Assembly: GCA_965279195.1 (NCBI GenBank) | Contig: CBDIHP010000045.1 | Location: 262,124 to 326,123 of the forward strand | Direction: 5' to 3' | Source: CBDIHP01 sp965279195 | GTDB lineage: Bacteria; Planctomycetota; Planctomycetia; Isosphaerales; Isosphaeraceae | DNA: 64,000 nucleotides | Shown: positions 1 to 8,194 of the stretch, piece by piece | How positions within the stretch are numbered: position 1 is the stretch's first letter | Layout: the number at the start of each line of letters is the position of its first letter | Made by a program: the position numbers and the translations under genes | Notes under the pieces: model-generated | Told to the model about the DNA's origin: nothing | Seen by the model: only the letters and a program-made list of their open reading frames with translations | Databases searched by the model: none

Positions 1-308
1 TGCGGGATCAGGACGTCTTGCGCCCATGTGTTGATCAGCCCGATCGTGCAGTCGTAGGGCGTGGTGGCACGCCCCAGCGCGGCCTCGGCCTCGCGGGCGA
101 AGTTCCAGGTGCGCTGCCACTTGGTGAAGCCGGGGGCGTGGACCTTGTGGCAATTCAATCCGTCCGGGAGGCTCTCCTGACGCCAGTTCTCGGCGTAGAG
201 GTCGAGCGAGTGCCCGGCGTGGATCAGGCGACGGCAGAGGTCGGCCACGTAGGTCTCGGCGCCGCCCCTGGTCGGGTCGACCCGCTGGAATGACAAGGCC
301 AAACGCAT
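1..308 (-). CDS. Glycosyltransferase family 4 (WaaG-like), N-terminal part only
   Basis: The reading frame starts at an ATG at 308 behind GGAGG and runs off the left edge, so only the first ~102 residues are visible. The N-terminus has the family 4 signature: a short strand, then DPTRGGAETYVADLCRRL (the GGAE loop that binds the acceptor/nucleotide in GT-B enzymes), then a second strand. Such enzymes transfer a sugar from a nucleotide donor onto lipid A core or O-antigen at the cytoplasmic face. It lies 17 nt after the WaaP/InaA-like kinase gene and is the last visible gene of the LPS train. WaaG is the nearest named relative by motif, but the specificity cannot be read from this fragment. Confidence 0.8.
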   Translation of the reverse strand, partial: MRLALSFQRVDPTRGGAETYVADLCRRLIHAGHSLDLYAENWRQESLPDGLNCHKVHAPGFTKWQRTWNFAREAEAALGRATTPYDCTIGLINTWAQDVLIP

Positions 309-325
309 GCCGGATCCTCCGCTTC

Positions 326-1168
326 TCAGCGATTGTGGGCCAGGTACATCGCCGCCTTGGCCCGCACGAACCGCAGCGTCAACCGAGGGCGGGGCAACGC
401 CATCGCCCGGCGATAGTGCTTCCAGAACCGCAGCGAATCACGCTCGCCAACACCCCCGACGCCGTCGGTCGAGAAGAGCAACTGGCCGAGGTCCTTCCAC
501 CGCCAGCGCGGGGCCGTCCAGCGGTGGAATGCCAGGCGGTGCAGGTCGATCAGGTGGAGCGTCGGCCGGGCATCGTGCAGCGTAGACATGTCGACGAAGA
601 AGTGGCAGAGGTAGAGATCTTTATGGAACGCGTGGTTCCTGTGCAGTCGCGCGGTGATGTCGGCCATGCGGCGGATCAGCTTGCGTTTGAGCCGCTCGAA
701 GTCGACCGGATCCATGTCCGCGTCGAGCTTCGGAAGGGCCTCGTGGAGGGGCTCGCAGCCGGTCAGTTCGGCGACCATCAGGAAGCTCTTGAGCCGTCCC
801 CAGGGGCCGATGATCTCGCCGGCGCCGACGACTTCCGGGACCGGGATCCCCAGGGCCTTGGCGTGTTCCAGGTGGGCCCATTCCGCCGACGCCGGCGTGT
901 GCTTGCCGCCGGGGTTCACCAGGGCCCCGAGCCGGTTCCGCCAAGGCAGTTCGTAGTGTCGCTTGAGGAAGACCGAGAGGTTCCCCTGCGGTGAGTCGAA
1001 GCGGACGCGGGCGGTCGAGCGGCCTTGCTTCTCGTGATGCTGGTCATCGGAGCGCAAGGTCATGATGGTCTGTTCGAGGTCGGCCGGGAGCTGGCCGCGG
1101 TGGGACTCATCGAGCCATGTCCAGCGTGCACCACGGACGAGCCGGGTCAGGAGCGAGCCATACTTCAA
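326..1168 (-). CDS. LPS core kinase, WaaP/InaA (Kdo/heptose kinase-like) family
   Basis: About 280 residues. The kinase core has ALGIPVPEVVGAGE in the N-lobe, a catalytic loop HKDLY near residues 182-186, and LIDLHR near 206-211 as the metal-binding segment, the pattern of the WaaP/InaA/Kdo-kinase clan that phosphorylates LPS core sugars. The frame is open far upstream, but the sensible start is a TTG at 1168 that overlaps the TGA stop of the preceding glycosyltransferase (TTGA) with GGAG 8 nt before it, implying translational coupling. Upstream in-frame residues are a shadow of the membrane glycosyltransferase. The substrate sugar is not determined. Confidence 0.8.
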   Translation of the reverse strand: MKYGSLLTRLVRGARWTWLDESHRGQLPADLEQTIMTLRSDDQHHEKQGRSTARVRFDSPQGNLSVFLKRHYELPWRNRLGALVNPGGKHTPASAEWAHLEHAKALGIPVPEVVGAGEIIGPWGRLKSFLMVAELTGCEPLHEALPKLDADMDPVDFERLKRKLIRRMADITARLHRNHAFHKDLYLCHFFVDMSTLHDARPTLHLIDLHRLAFHRWTAPRWRWKDLGQLLFSTDGVGGVGERDSLRFWKHYRRAMALPRPRLTLRFVRAKAAMYLAHNR

Positions 1169-2739
1169 GGCATGCTCCTTTCCCAATCGATCGGCCTCGC
1201 GAACCGGAAAACCTGGACCCCCTCGCGCGACTGGCCGGCCTTCTCCGGGAACCCGGCGACCTTCGTCCCCGCCCGGGCCAGGAGGGCCCGGAGCGTCTCC
1301 GCCCGGGGACTCTTCGCTTCGATCTCGTCGGTCGTCACGACAATGTAGCGCAGGTTCCTGTCGGTCAGGGCCTGGCGGACGTGCCAGTAATCGTAACTCG
1401 GGCCCCCCTTCAGGAAGGCCGCCCAACCCCGGGTGTCGAGGATCGCGTCGCCCGACTTCGCGTTCTCCGACAGCCATCGAGCGGCCTCCTGGTGACCCCA
1501 GCGACTCGAATGCGAGCCCTTCGCCTGCGCGGCGACGCCGATCCCCAGCATCGCGACCATGGTCGCCAACGCGATGCGGCGACCCGCCAGGGCATTCGCC
1601 CCGATCAACCTGTGAAGGATTCGAGCGATCCCGCGCATCCCATGCGATGCGAAGGGCATCGAGAGGATGACCAATCCCAATGCGTGCCGGCCCGAGAGGT
1701 ATCCCAGACTCATCGCATGCCGGCAGACGACCGCGAAGAAGCAAGCGGCGTAGGCAATCACGAGCCAGCGGCCGGCGGGCGAGCCCTCGGGGGCGCGCCG
1801 AAGCAGCCCGTAGATGACCAGCGGGACGAGGACGACGCTCAATCCTTCGATCCAGTCGTTTGCAAACTCCGACGCGATCGCGGGGAAGGACTTCGGGAGG
1901 GCCTCGCGGTTCGATTCTTCCTTCGGCGCGAAGCTCCACTTCGCTCCGCGGAACTCGGTCGGCAACCACTGCGGTACCGGGCGGGCCGGCCGCGATTTCG
2001 GGTCGTTGGTGCCCATGCCGATCCGGAGTGCGAGCTTCTCGGAGACCTTGCCCTTGAAGAGGGTGTAGGCCCCGATGAGGACCAGCACACCGCAAGCGGA
2101 GACCGCCAGCCTGGTCAGCGATCGGCTCCGTTCCGCCTGGCTCTTCTCGCGGATCGCCTTGACGAATCCGAAGAGGCAAACGACCAGCGGCGCGAGAACC
2201 ACTTCAGGGCGGGCGAGGTAGCCAATCCCGCCGACGATCCCGCAGGCCAGGGCCGATTGCAGGCTCTGGCGACGGAGCGCGGCCTCCCCAAGATTGAGAG
2301 AAGAGACCATGAAGAACAGAGCCAGGCTGTCGGTCAGCGTGTCGTGACCGATCTGCGCCGGGACGGGTAGGAGTATGTAGAGGAAGACGGCAAAGGTCGC
2401 CGTCCGGCCGTCGAAGAGGGCCGTGGCGAGCTGGTGGAGCGGCCAGAGGAGGGCGACGGCGGCCAGCATGGAGACGAGCTGGGCGGCGATCCGCCAGGAG
2501 TCCGGCCCTTCGCCCGCGAGTCGTGCCACGGCGGGCTCGACGGTCGCGACCAGGGCCGGGTAGAGCGGATGCACGTCGGCGGAGCGGACGACGTCGGCCC
2601 ACGGCTGCGTCTGGAATTGCTTCGCGAAGCGGATCAGCTTGAGGCCGTCCTGCGCCGGCAGGGGGGACCGGATCATGCCCATGATATGCAGCGCCACCGC
2701 GAGGATGGCCAGCAGGGGCACAAAACGACGGTCCGACAT
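1165..2739 (-). CDS. Membrane glycosyltransferase, PMT/ArnT-like (GT39/GT83 type)
   Basis: 524 residues starting at ATG 2739 with GGAGG 6 nt upstream. The N-terminal ~400 residues are hydrophobic with many transmembrane segments. Early motifs are those of the dolichyl-phosphate-mannose mannosyltransferase/ArnT clan: an acidic first luminal loop, then DVHPLYPALVA (residues about 55-65) and HDTLTDSLALFFMV. The C-terminal ~100 residues form a soluble domain. These enzymes use polyprenyl-phosphate sugars to modify lipid A, glycans or proteins outside the inner membrane. It sits between the epimerase and kinase genes and has its own promoter at 2791-2818. The family is clear; donor and acceptor are unknown. 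Confidence 0.75.
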   Translation of the reverse strand: MSDRRFVPLLAILAVALHIMGMIRSPLPAQDGLKLIRFAKQFQTQPWADVVRSADVHPLYPALVATVEPAVARLAGEGPDSWRIAAQLVSMLAAVALLWPLHQLATALFDGRTATFAVFLYILLPVPAQIGHDTLTDSLALFFMVSSLNLGEAALRRQSLQSALACGIVGGIGYLARPEVVLAPLVVCLFGFVKAIREKSQAERSRSLTRLAVSACGVLVLIGAYTLFKGKVSEKLALRIGMGTNDPKSRPARPVPQWLPTEFRGAKWSFAPKEESNREALPKSFPAIASEFANDWIEGLSVVLVPLVIYGLLRRAPEGSPAGRWLVIAYAACFFAVVCRHAMSLGYLSGRHALGLVILSMPFASHGMRGIARILHRLIGANALAGRRIALATMVAMLGIGVAAQAKGSHSSRWGHQEAARWLSENAKSGDAILDTRGWAAFLKGGPSYDYWHVRQALTDRNLRYIVVTTDEIEAKSPRAETLRALLARAGTKVAGFPEKAGQSREGVQVFRFARPIDWERSMP

Positions 2740-2790
2740 CGACGTCCTCCGTGATCGGGCGCACGCCGGCCAATCCTTGACCGGGGCCGC

Positions 2791-2818
2791 ATTATAGGAA
2801 ACGCCCGGGGGGGGTCAA
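2791..2818 (-). promoter_or_regulatory. Sigma70-type promoter inside the LPS gene train
   Basis: Read on the minus strand there is TTGACC, a 16-nt C/G-rich spacer and a perfect TATAAT. The -35 box overlaps the stop codon of the epimerase gene (2815-2817), and the predicted start leaves a leader of about 45 nt before the membrane glycosyltransferase. It would allow the last three genes to be transcribed apart from lpxK. Confidence 0.6.
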
Positions 2819-3690
2819 TCGCAAACGACCGACCGCCAGAGGTCCTCGATCGTCTGGTCGAACGAGTAGCGGGGAGCCCATCCGGTATCCTGACGCAGTC
2901 TCGTCGAATCGGCTCGGGAGTCGTCGGGATGTGTCGTCGGTTCGGCGTTCACCGACACGCGACGGCTCGAGACCTGGATCAGTCGCATCAGGCCGAGGCC
3001 AACACCGTTCGACTCGCCGGTCCCGACGTGATAGACGCGTCCCGGCAGACCGGAAAGGGCGAGCCGGAGAAGGGCCCCGGCGGCGTCGCGGACATCGATG
3101 AAGTCCCGCTTCGAATCGAGCGTGCCCGTATTGAGCGTAATCGGTCGGTCACGAGGCTCGCGTGCGAATTCGGCGGCGAATCGTCCGAAGGCCTGTCCGA
3201 TCGGGGCGCCCGGGCCGGTGATGTTGTAGAGCCTCGTCGCGATCACGTCGACGGGTGAGCGTACGCATAGACCTGCCTGGGTGGCGAGATGCTTGCTCAG
3301 GCCGTAGGGCGTGGTGGGGCGCGGGGGGTATGACTCGTCGGTCGGCAGATGGTCCGGATCGACCGGGCCGAGTTCGGCGGCGGAGCCGGCAAGGATGACA
3401 CGCGTGGGTCGCCCCAATCGCTTGAGCCCTTCCAGGAGATGAAGGGTGCCGAGCACGTTGGCGCGGTAGAGGTCGGTCGGCGGAGCGGGGGGCGTGAGGC
3501 CGGCGAGGTGGAGGGTGATGTCCGGCCGGAGTTCCGCGAGGAATCGCTCGGTCTGCTCGGGATTGCACAGGTCGAGTTCCGAACGCCCCGTGGCAACGAC
3601 GCGGTCACCAGGCGCGGCATACTCTGCGACCTGCGCCATGACATGACGCCCGAGAAACCCAGTCCCGCCGGTGATTAACCAGGTTTTCAT
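2815..3690 (-). CDS. NAD-dependent epimerase/dehydratase, GDP-6-deoxymannose reductase-like
   Basis: 291-residue short-chain dehydrogenase of the extended (sugar nucleotide) class. The Rossmann motif TGGTGFLG is at residues 7-14 and the catalytic YxxxK is Y129-K133 (YGLSK). LDLCNPEQTERFLAELRPD followed by HLAG resembles GDP-4-keto-6-deoxymannose reductases (Rmd), so a role in making a deoxysugar for LPS is likely. The start at ATG 3690 lacks any ribosome binding site because the palindromic repeat at 3694-3764 abuts it. Neighbours are a family 9 glycosyltransferase upstream and the PMT-type enzyme downstream. Epimerase versus reductase cannot be settled by eye. Confidence 0.8.
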   Translation of the reverse strand: MKTWLITGGTGFLGRHVMAQVAEYAAPGDRVVATGRSELDLCNPEQTERFLAELRPDITLHLAGLTPPAPPTDLYRANVLGTLHLLEGLKRLGRPTRVILAGSAAELGPVDPDHLPTDESYPPRPTTPYGLSKHLATQAGLCVRSPVDVIATRLYNITGPGAPIGQAFGRFAAEFAREPRDRPITLNTGTLDSKRDFIDVRDAAGALLRLALSGLPGRVYHVGTGESNGVGLGLMRLIQVSSRRVSVNAEPTTHPDDSRADSTRLRQDTGWAPRYSFDQTIEDLWRSVVCD

Positions 3691-3693
3691 GCA

Positions 3694-3764
3694 TGTAGGG
3701 TCCGCTATCGCGGACCAATCCGCCGGATCCGTTGTGGAACTGTTCCGCGATAGCGGGCTCTACA
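3694..3764. repeat. REP-like inverted repeat, 21-bp arms with 29-bp loop
   Basis: Arms at 3694-3714 and 3744-3764 match at 19 of 21 positions; the core is GTCCGCTATCGCGGA. The element fills the whole gap between the family 9 glycosyltransferase and the epimerase. It covers the stop codon of the former (TAG at 3760-3762) and ends 3 nt before the ATG of the latter. Its composition is less GC-rich than its surroundings. It looks like a repetitive extragenic palindrome. Confidence 0.8.
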
Positions 3765-4827
3765 CGAATTCAATTGTTTCTTTGACGAGCGGCGGGCCGT
3801 TCAGCAGCCGCAGTGCGGCGCGGAGCACGGAATCGGGGGACATGTCGCGGAGGCAGCGGTGATGACCGGCGGGGCAGATGGGCTTCTGGCAGGGGCCGCA
3901 GTCGACGGGATGATGAAGGTGCAAGGCCTTGTTGAAGTGAGTCAGCGTCCAGGCGATGTGGGTCGGACCGAAGAGGCTGAGGACGGGGACGTCGAAGGCC
4001 GCCGCGAAGTGCCGCGGGCCCGAGTCGGTCGTGATCAGGAGCGAGGCTCGCTTTACGAGGGCCTTGCTCAAGCCGATCGAGAGGGCTTGATCCGCGAGGT
4101 GCCTCACGCCGGGGCGGTCGGCCTTCTCGGCGATCTCGCGGGCAGCCTCACGCTCCGAAGGGCCGCAGAGGACGACGATCTGCCGACCGTGCTCGTCGTG
4201 GAGCCGGCGCGCGAGTTCGGCGAACGACTCGTTCGGCCAGGATTTCGCCGGACCGAACGCCCCTCCGGTGTTGAAGGCGATGTACGGCGAGGTCGGGGAC
4301 ATTCCGATGGACTGCAACGCGCGATCGGCGTTGGATTCGTCTACCTCAGTTGTCCCCAGTTCGAGACGCCGCGAGTCGATCGGGCAGCCCAGTCGTACGG
4401 CGATGGCGAGGTAGTCATCGACGATCGGCGTGGGGACGTACCGGCCGAGGTGGTCTCGTTTCGGGGCGAGTCGGTCGGTGAGCAGGATCCCCCGGCCGCC
4501 CCGCGCGTAGCCGATCCGACGTCTTGCACCGCCCAGGAACGCGACGATCGTGGAGCGGAAAGAGTTCGGCAGCAGGACGGCCAGGTCGGGGCGGTTCGAA
4601 CGCAGCGCCTTCACGACCGGCCAGGTCTGATGCTCGGGCGACTTCGATCGCGGGTCGAAGGGGAGGATCGCATCGAACCACGGGCCGCCCTCGATCGTGG
4701 CCCGGATGCCCGGCTTGATGAGGGCGGTGATGCGGGCCGACGGGTGGGCGTTCCGCAGGGCGCGGAAGACCGGCGTGGCCATCACGGTGTCACCCACCAG
4801 GTTCGGGCAGAAGACGGCGATGTTCAT
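3760..4827 (-). CDS. waaF: Glycosyltransferase family 9 (heptosyltransferase/WaaF-like)
   Basis: 355 residues with the full pattern of ADP-heptose:LPS heptosyltransferases. The N-terminal strand is PNLVGDTVMATPVFRALR, the donor-site strand is FNTGGAFGPAKSWP, and near the C-terminus comes TTDSGPRHFAAAF, then LFGPTH. Several Cys residues near the end (CGPCQKPIC) are also typical of WaaF-like members. Role: adds heptose to the LPS inner core in the cytoplasm. ATG 4827 follows GAGGATCCTGCG; the gene lies 10 nt after the preceding deoxyhypusine-synthase-like gene. WaaF is preferred over WaaC, but sugar specificity in planctomycetes is uncertain. Confidence 0.8.
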   Translation of the reverse strand: MNIAVFCPNLVGDTVMATPVFRALRNAHPSARITALIKPGIRATIEGGPWFDAILPFDPRSKSPEHQTWPVVKALRSNRPDLAVLLPNSFRSTIVAFLGGARRRIGYARGGRGILLTDRLAPKRDHLGRYVPTPIVDDYLAIAVRLGCPIDSRRLELGTTEVDESNADRALQSIGMSPTSPYIAFNTGGAFGPAKSWPNESFAELARRLHDEHGRQIVVLCGPSEREAAREIAEKADRPGVRHLADQALSIGLSKALVKRASLLITTDSGPRHFAAAFDVPVLSLFGPTHIAWTLTHFNKALHLHHPVDCGPCQKPICPAGHHRCLRDMSPDSVLRAALRLLNGPPLVKETIEFV

Positions 4828-4837
4828 CGCAGGATCC

Positions 4838-5809
4838 TCAGGCGGCGGGTCGGCCCAGGCGGGCGACGACGGCGGCGTGGAGCAGGGGGATCATGATTTC
4901 ATGATGCCCCGTGAGTGCGATCCCCTCCGCGCCCGGGCGCTGGAGCACGTTCAAGAGCCCGCGATACTGCTGGTGGAAATCCAGGTTCGCCGTGGTCAGG
5001 CCATCGAGCGGATAGCCGAGGTTCCGCACGACCGACACGGCCTTGAGGAACACTTCAGGCAGGACCACCGCGCTGCCGAGGTTGAGCCAGGCGCCGCCCG
5101 ACATCCTAGCGACGATGCCGCAGAGCAGGCGGAAGTCGTCGAGCGTGGCCTTGCCGAGCGAGGCCCCGTCGAGCTTCGACGTCATGTGGACGATGTCGGT
5201 CCCGATCGCGACGTGGACAGTCACGGGGATGTTCAGGCGGGCGGAGGTGGCGAGCAGGCTGGAGTCGAGGCCGGGCCCGCCGCGTTCGAGCACGACCTGG
5301 CCCAGCGCCTTGCCGAGCCCGCCCCCCTCGGAGGCCGCCCGGTCGGCGGCCTCGGCGAAGACGTCGGACGTCTCGCGGGCGAAGCCGAATTCCCCGCCGA
5401 TCAGGCGGGCGCCGACGTCCTCGCTGGTGTGGCCGGCAAGGGCGATTTCGAGGTCGTGGATCGCGGCGGCCCCATTCAGGCTCAAGGAGTTGAGCACGCC
5501 GCGATTCATCCAGTCGATCAGATAGGGCGCGCAGCCCGTCTTGACGACGTGGCCGCCCAGCGCGGCGGCGATCCAGTCGCCCCGGCCGTGGGCGGCGAGG
5601 ATCGCGTCGCGCAGCCGTCGGATCGAGCGGCCGGCGAGGATGTCGGGGAGGGAGTCGAGCCAGGCGTCGAGCGACGGATCCGGCGGGGCGGTCTTGCCGA
5701 AGTCGGCGAGCTTGACCTTGCTCGGCCGGGTGGCCAGGGGCTCGAAGCGGAGCGCATCGAGGTCGAGTTCCAGGGCCGAACCCTCGGAGGCGGTGTCGGG
5801 GAGGCTCAT
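4838..5809 (-). CDS. Conserved protein, possibly deoxyhypusine-synthase-like, in LPS operon
   Basis: 323 residues with no transmembrane segment. Conserved-looking stretches are GGHVVKTGCAPYLIDWMNRG, LNGAAAIHDLEIALAGHTSEDV, then GGEFGFARET, and later TVHVAIGTDIVHM. From memory these fit a bacterial family (GSU2086-type) distantly related to deoxyhypusine synthases, which bind NAD; I am not certain of this. Bacteria lack hypusine, so the enzyme probably does something else. It lies 33 nt after lpxK and 10 nt before the family 9 glycosyltransferase, with AAAGGAG before its ATG, and so is co-transcribed with lipid A/core genes. A role in LPS or an aminopropyl/NAD reaction is a guess. Confidence 0.6.
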   Translation of the reverse strand: MSLPDTASEGSALELDLDALRFEPLATRPSKVKLADFGKTAPPDPSLDAWLDSLPDILAGRSIRRLRDAILAAHGRGDWIAAALGGHVVKTGCAPYLIDWMNRGVLNSLSLNGAAAIHDLEIALAGHTSEDVGARLIGGEFGFARETSDVFAEAADRAASEGGGLGKALGQVVLERGGPGLDSSLLATSARLNIPVTVHVAIGTDIVHMTSKLDGASLGKATLDDFRLLCGIVARMSGGAWLNLGSAVVLPEVFLKAVSVVRNLGYPLDGLTTANLDFHQQYRGLLNVLQRPGAEGIALTGHHEIMIPLLHAAVVARLGRPAA

Positions 5810-5842
5810 CGTGCGGGACTCCTTTCCCGGTCGTCGTCGGCG

Positions 5843-6922
5843 TCAGCCTGGATCGGCCGGGAAGAGATTCCCGAGGGCCGATTCCAGCAAGTCCGCCCCT
5901 TCGAGGGGTTCCAGCCCGATCCGCAGCGCGCGGAGGGGCCGTCCGCCCAGCGAGGTGATGCGGAGTTTCACGAGATCCTTCTGCGTGGTCAAGACCAGGT
6001 CCACGCCCGCCATCTCGACCCACTGGGCCAGGTCGGTGAGGTCGTGGAGGCCGTAGGGATGGTGGTCGGGGAACTTCCGGAAGGCCATCAGCGACCCGAC
6101 CAGCGGCTCGATGGTGCGCCGGAATCCCGACGGATTGCCGATTCCGCAGAACGCCGCGATTTTGACCTTCGAGAGCGTTGAGACCGGTTCGCTGTTCCCC
6201 TCGGCGTCCAGGACGTCTCGGGGCGAATGTCTGGCGTCCAGCCAGCGTAGGGGGCCGGCCTTACGTTCCGCGTGTGACTTGATCGCGCGGCGGTCGGGCT
6301 CGTCGATCAGGTCGGCCCGGGACAGGACGACGAGGTCGGCCCGCTTGAGGTTGGCGATCGGCTCGCGAAGGAGCCCGCGCGGGGTCAACTTGCCCATGCC
6401 GAACGGGTCGAGGGCGTCGATCAGGACGAGGTCGAGGTCCCTGGACAGGCGGCGGTGCTGGAACCCGTCGTCGAGGACGAGCAGCTCCGAGTCGAGTTCG
6501 TCCACCGCGATCTTCGCCAGGCCCGCGCGATCTTTCCCCTGGAGGTGGGGGACGTCGGGCAGATTCTCCTCGAGGACGCGGCCCTCGTCGTTCAGGCCAT
6601 CGGTCCCGCCGTAGCCCCGGCTGAGGATGGCCACGCGGCGGCCTCGCTCGCGGCCCCAACGCGAGACCCACTCGACCATCGGGGTCTTGCCGGTGCCGCC
6701 GAGGGTCAGGTTCCCGACCGAGACGACCGGTACGCCGGCCGAGTGGACCCGGGCCATGCGGCGGTCGTACGCGAAGTTCCGGGCGAGGACCCCGGCCCGA
6801 TAGAGCAGGGAGGCCCCGTTGAGCACGATCCGGCCCGCGCGGGCCGATGGGCCCCGCGTCTCGCCGCGGATCAGCTTCAGATAGGCGTCCCTCGCGCGAT
6901 TTTCCGACTTCAGCTCGCTCAG
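5843..6922 (-). CDS. lpxK: Tetraacyldisaccharide 4'-kinase LpxK
   Basis: LpxK phosphorylates the lipid A disaccharide at the inner membrane. The P-loop-like signature VGNLTLGGTGKTPMVEW is followed by SRGYGG, LDDGFQHRRL (catalytic Asp/His segment) and LRRGLLREP-like TPRGLLREP. A GTG at 6826 is the first conventional start, but the 32 residues before it (YLKLIRGETRGPSARAGR, then IVLNGASLLYRAG) look like the ordinary LpxK N-terminal helix. In that extended frame the only plausible start is a CTG at 6922, which overlaps the isocitrate dehydrogenase stop (CTGA) and has GGGAGG 6 nt upstream. That gives ~359 residues, a usual family length. Confidence 0.85.
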   Translation of the reverse strand: MSELKSENRARDAYLKLIRGETRGPSARAGRIVLNGASLLYRAGVLARNFAYDRRMARVHSAGVPVVSVGNLTLGGTGKTPMVEWVSRWGRERGRRVAILSRGYGGTDGLNDEGRVLEENLPDVPHLQGKDRAGLAKIAVDELDSELLVLDDGFQHRRLSRDLDLVLIDALDPFGMGKLTPRGLLREPIANLKRADLVVLSRADLIDEPDRRAIKSHAERKAGPLRWLDARHSPRDVLDAEGNSEPVSTLSKVKIAAFCGIGNPSGFRRTIEPLVGSLMAFRKFPDHHPYGLHDLTDLAQWVEMAGVDLVLTTQKDLVKLRITSLGGRPLRALRIGLEPLEGADLLESALGNLFPADPG

Positions 6923-8013
6923 GTTCGGCCTCCCATCGCCTTGATGATCGCGCGGGCCATGTCGAGGGTCCCGACGGCGGTCGGGTCATTCGGCTCGGGC
7001 TTGAGGTCGTAGGTCACGCTCTTGCCCTCGCCGATGACCCGGGCGACCGCCGATTCCAGGCGGCGGGCCGCCCGGTTCTCCCCGAGGTGGTTGAGCAGCA
7101 TCACCCCCGCGAGGATCATCGCCGTGGGGTTCATCCGCCACTGTCCCTTGTACTTGGGCGCGGACCCGTGGGTCGGCTCGAAGACGATCCCGTGTTCCCC
7201 GACGCCGGCGGCGGGCGAGACACCCAGCCCGCCAACGAGCCCCGCGCACAGCTCCGAGAGGATATCGCCGTAGAGGTTGGGAGTCACGAGCACATCGAAC
7301 CGTTCCGGGTGCCGGACCAGTTGCATGCACATGGTGTCGATGATGACGTCCTGGAATTCGATCTCCGAGAACTCCTCGGCGGTCTCGCGGCAGACGTCGA
7401 GGAACAGGCCGTCGGTGGCGCGCTGGACGTTCGCCTTGTGGACGCAGGTGACCTTCTTCCGGCCCTGCTTGCGGGCGAAGTCGAACGCGAACCTTGCGAT
7501 CCGTCGACTGGCGCCGAGGGAGATGCCCTTGAGCGTCAGGGCCATGTCCGCCCGGAAGGATTTGCGGGTCATGCCCTCGATCATCGCGAGGATCCGGCGC
7601 GTCTCGGGGCTACCCTGTTCGAACTCGCACCCGAGATAGAGCCCCTCGGTGTTCTCGCGGATCACGATGAGGTCGATGGAGGCGTTGGCGAAATTCGATC
7701 GGATGCCCGGATATCGCTTGCAGGGTCGGACGCTGCCGTAGAGGCCCAGGGCCTGGCGGAAGGCGTGCTGGACGTTGCGTGGGCCGCCGGCCGGTGCCGG
7801 GGTGATCGGGGCGCGGAGGATGACGCCCGTCCTGCGGCACGATTCGAGGACCCGGTCGGGGATCGGGTCGCCGTACTTCTGGAGGGCGTCAAGCCCGGCC
7901 TCCTGGACATCCCAGGCGATCTCGACCCCGGTGGCGTCGATGCACTGCTGCGCGGCCACGGCCAGTTCCGGACCGACGCCGTCTCCGGGGATCAGGGTGA
8001 CGGCGTGGGCCAT
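6919..8013 (-). CDS. NAD-dependent isocitrate dehydrogenase (IDH3/IPMDH superfamily)
   Basis: 364 residues of the beta-decarboxylating dehydrogenase family. LIPGDGVGPEL opens the fold, GSVRPCKRYPG and LIVIRENTEGLYLG form the substrate/NAD loop, VTPNLYGDILSEL carries the metal-binding Asp residues, and FEPTHGSAPKYKGQ is the nucleotide loop. The IRENTEG form and VRP segment fit NAD-isocitrate dehydrogenase better than isopropylmalate dehydrogenase, but homoisocitrate or tartrate activity cannot be excluded. ATG 8013 is chosen because residues upstream are low-complexity; no strong ribosome site is seen. Its stop overlaps the lpxK start, so a TCA-cycle gene heads the LPS train. Confidence 0.8.
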   Translation of the reverse strand: MAHAVTLIPGDGVGPELAVAAQQCIDATGVEIAWDVQEAGLDALQKYGDPIPDRVLESCRRTGVILRAPITPAPAGGPRNVQHAFRQALGLYGSVRPCKRYPGIRSNFANASIDLIVIRENTEGLYLGCEFEQGSPETRRILAMIEGMTRKSFRADMALTLKGISLGASRRIARFAFDFARKQGRKKVTCVHKANVQRATDGLFLDVCRETAEEFSEIEFQDVIIDTMCMQLVRHPERFDVLVTPNLYGDILSELCAGLVGGLGVSPAAGVGEHGIVFEPTHGSAPKYKGQWRMNPTAMILAGVMLLNHLGENRAARRLESAVARVIGEGKSVTYDLKPEPNDPTAVGTLDMARAIIKAMGGRT

Positions 8014-8194
8014 GGGGAGGGGACCTGCCCCGGGCGTCCGGCGGGGGACCGGGAGGCAACGGAAGTTCGGGATGGATTGCGGGTTGCGATCGGCGGATCG
8101 CGCGCGTACACTCATACTCACCACTTCCGGCTCACCGTATCCCGCACCCGGGCGGTCGTCAAGCGAACACCCGGGGCCTTGACCGGCAACACCC

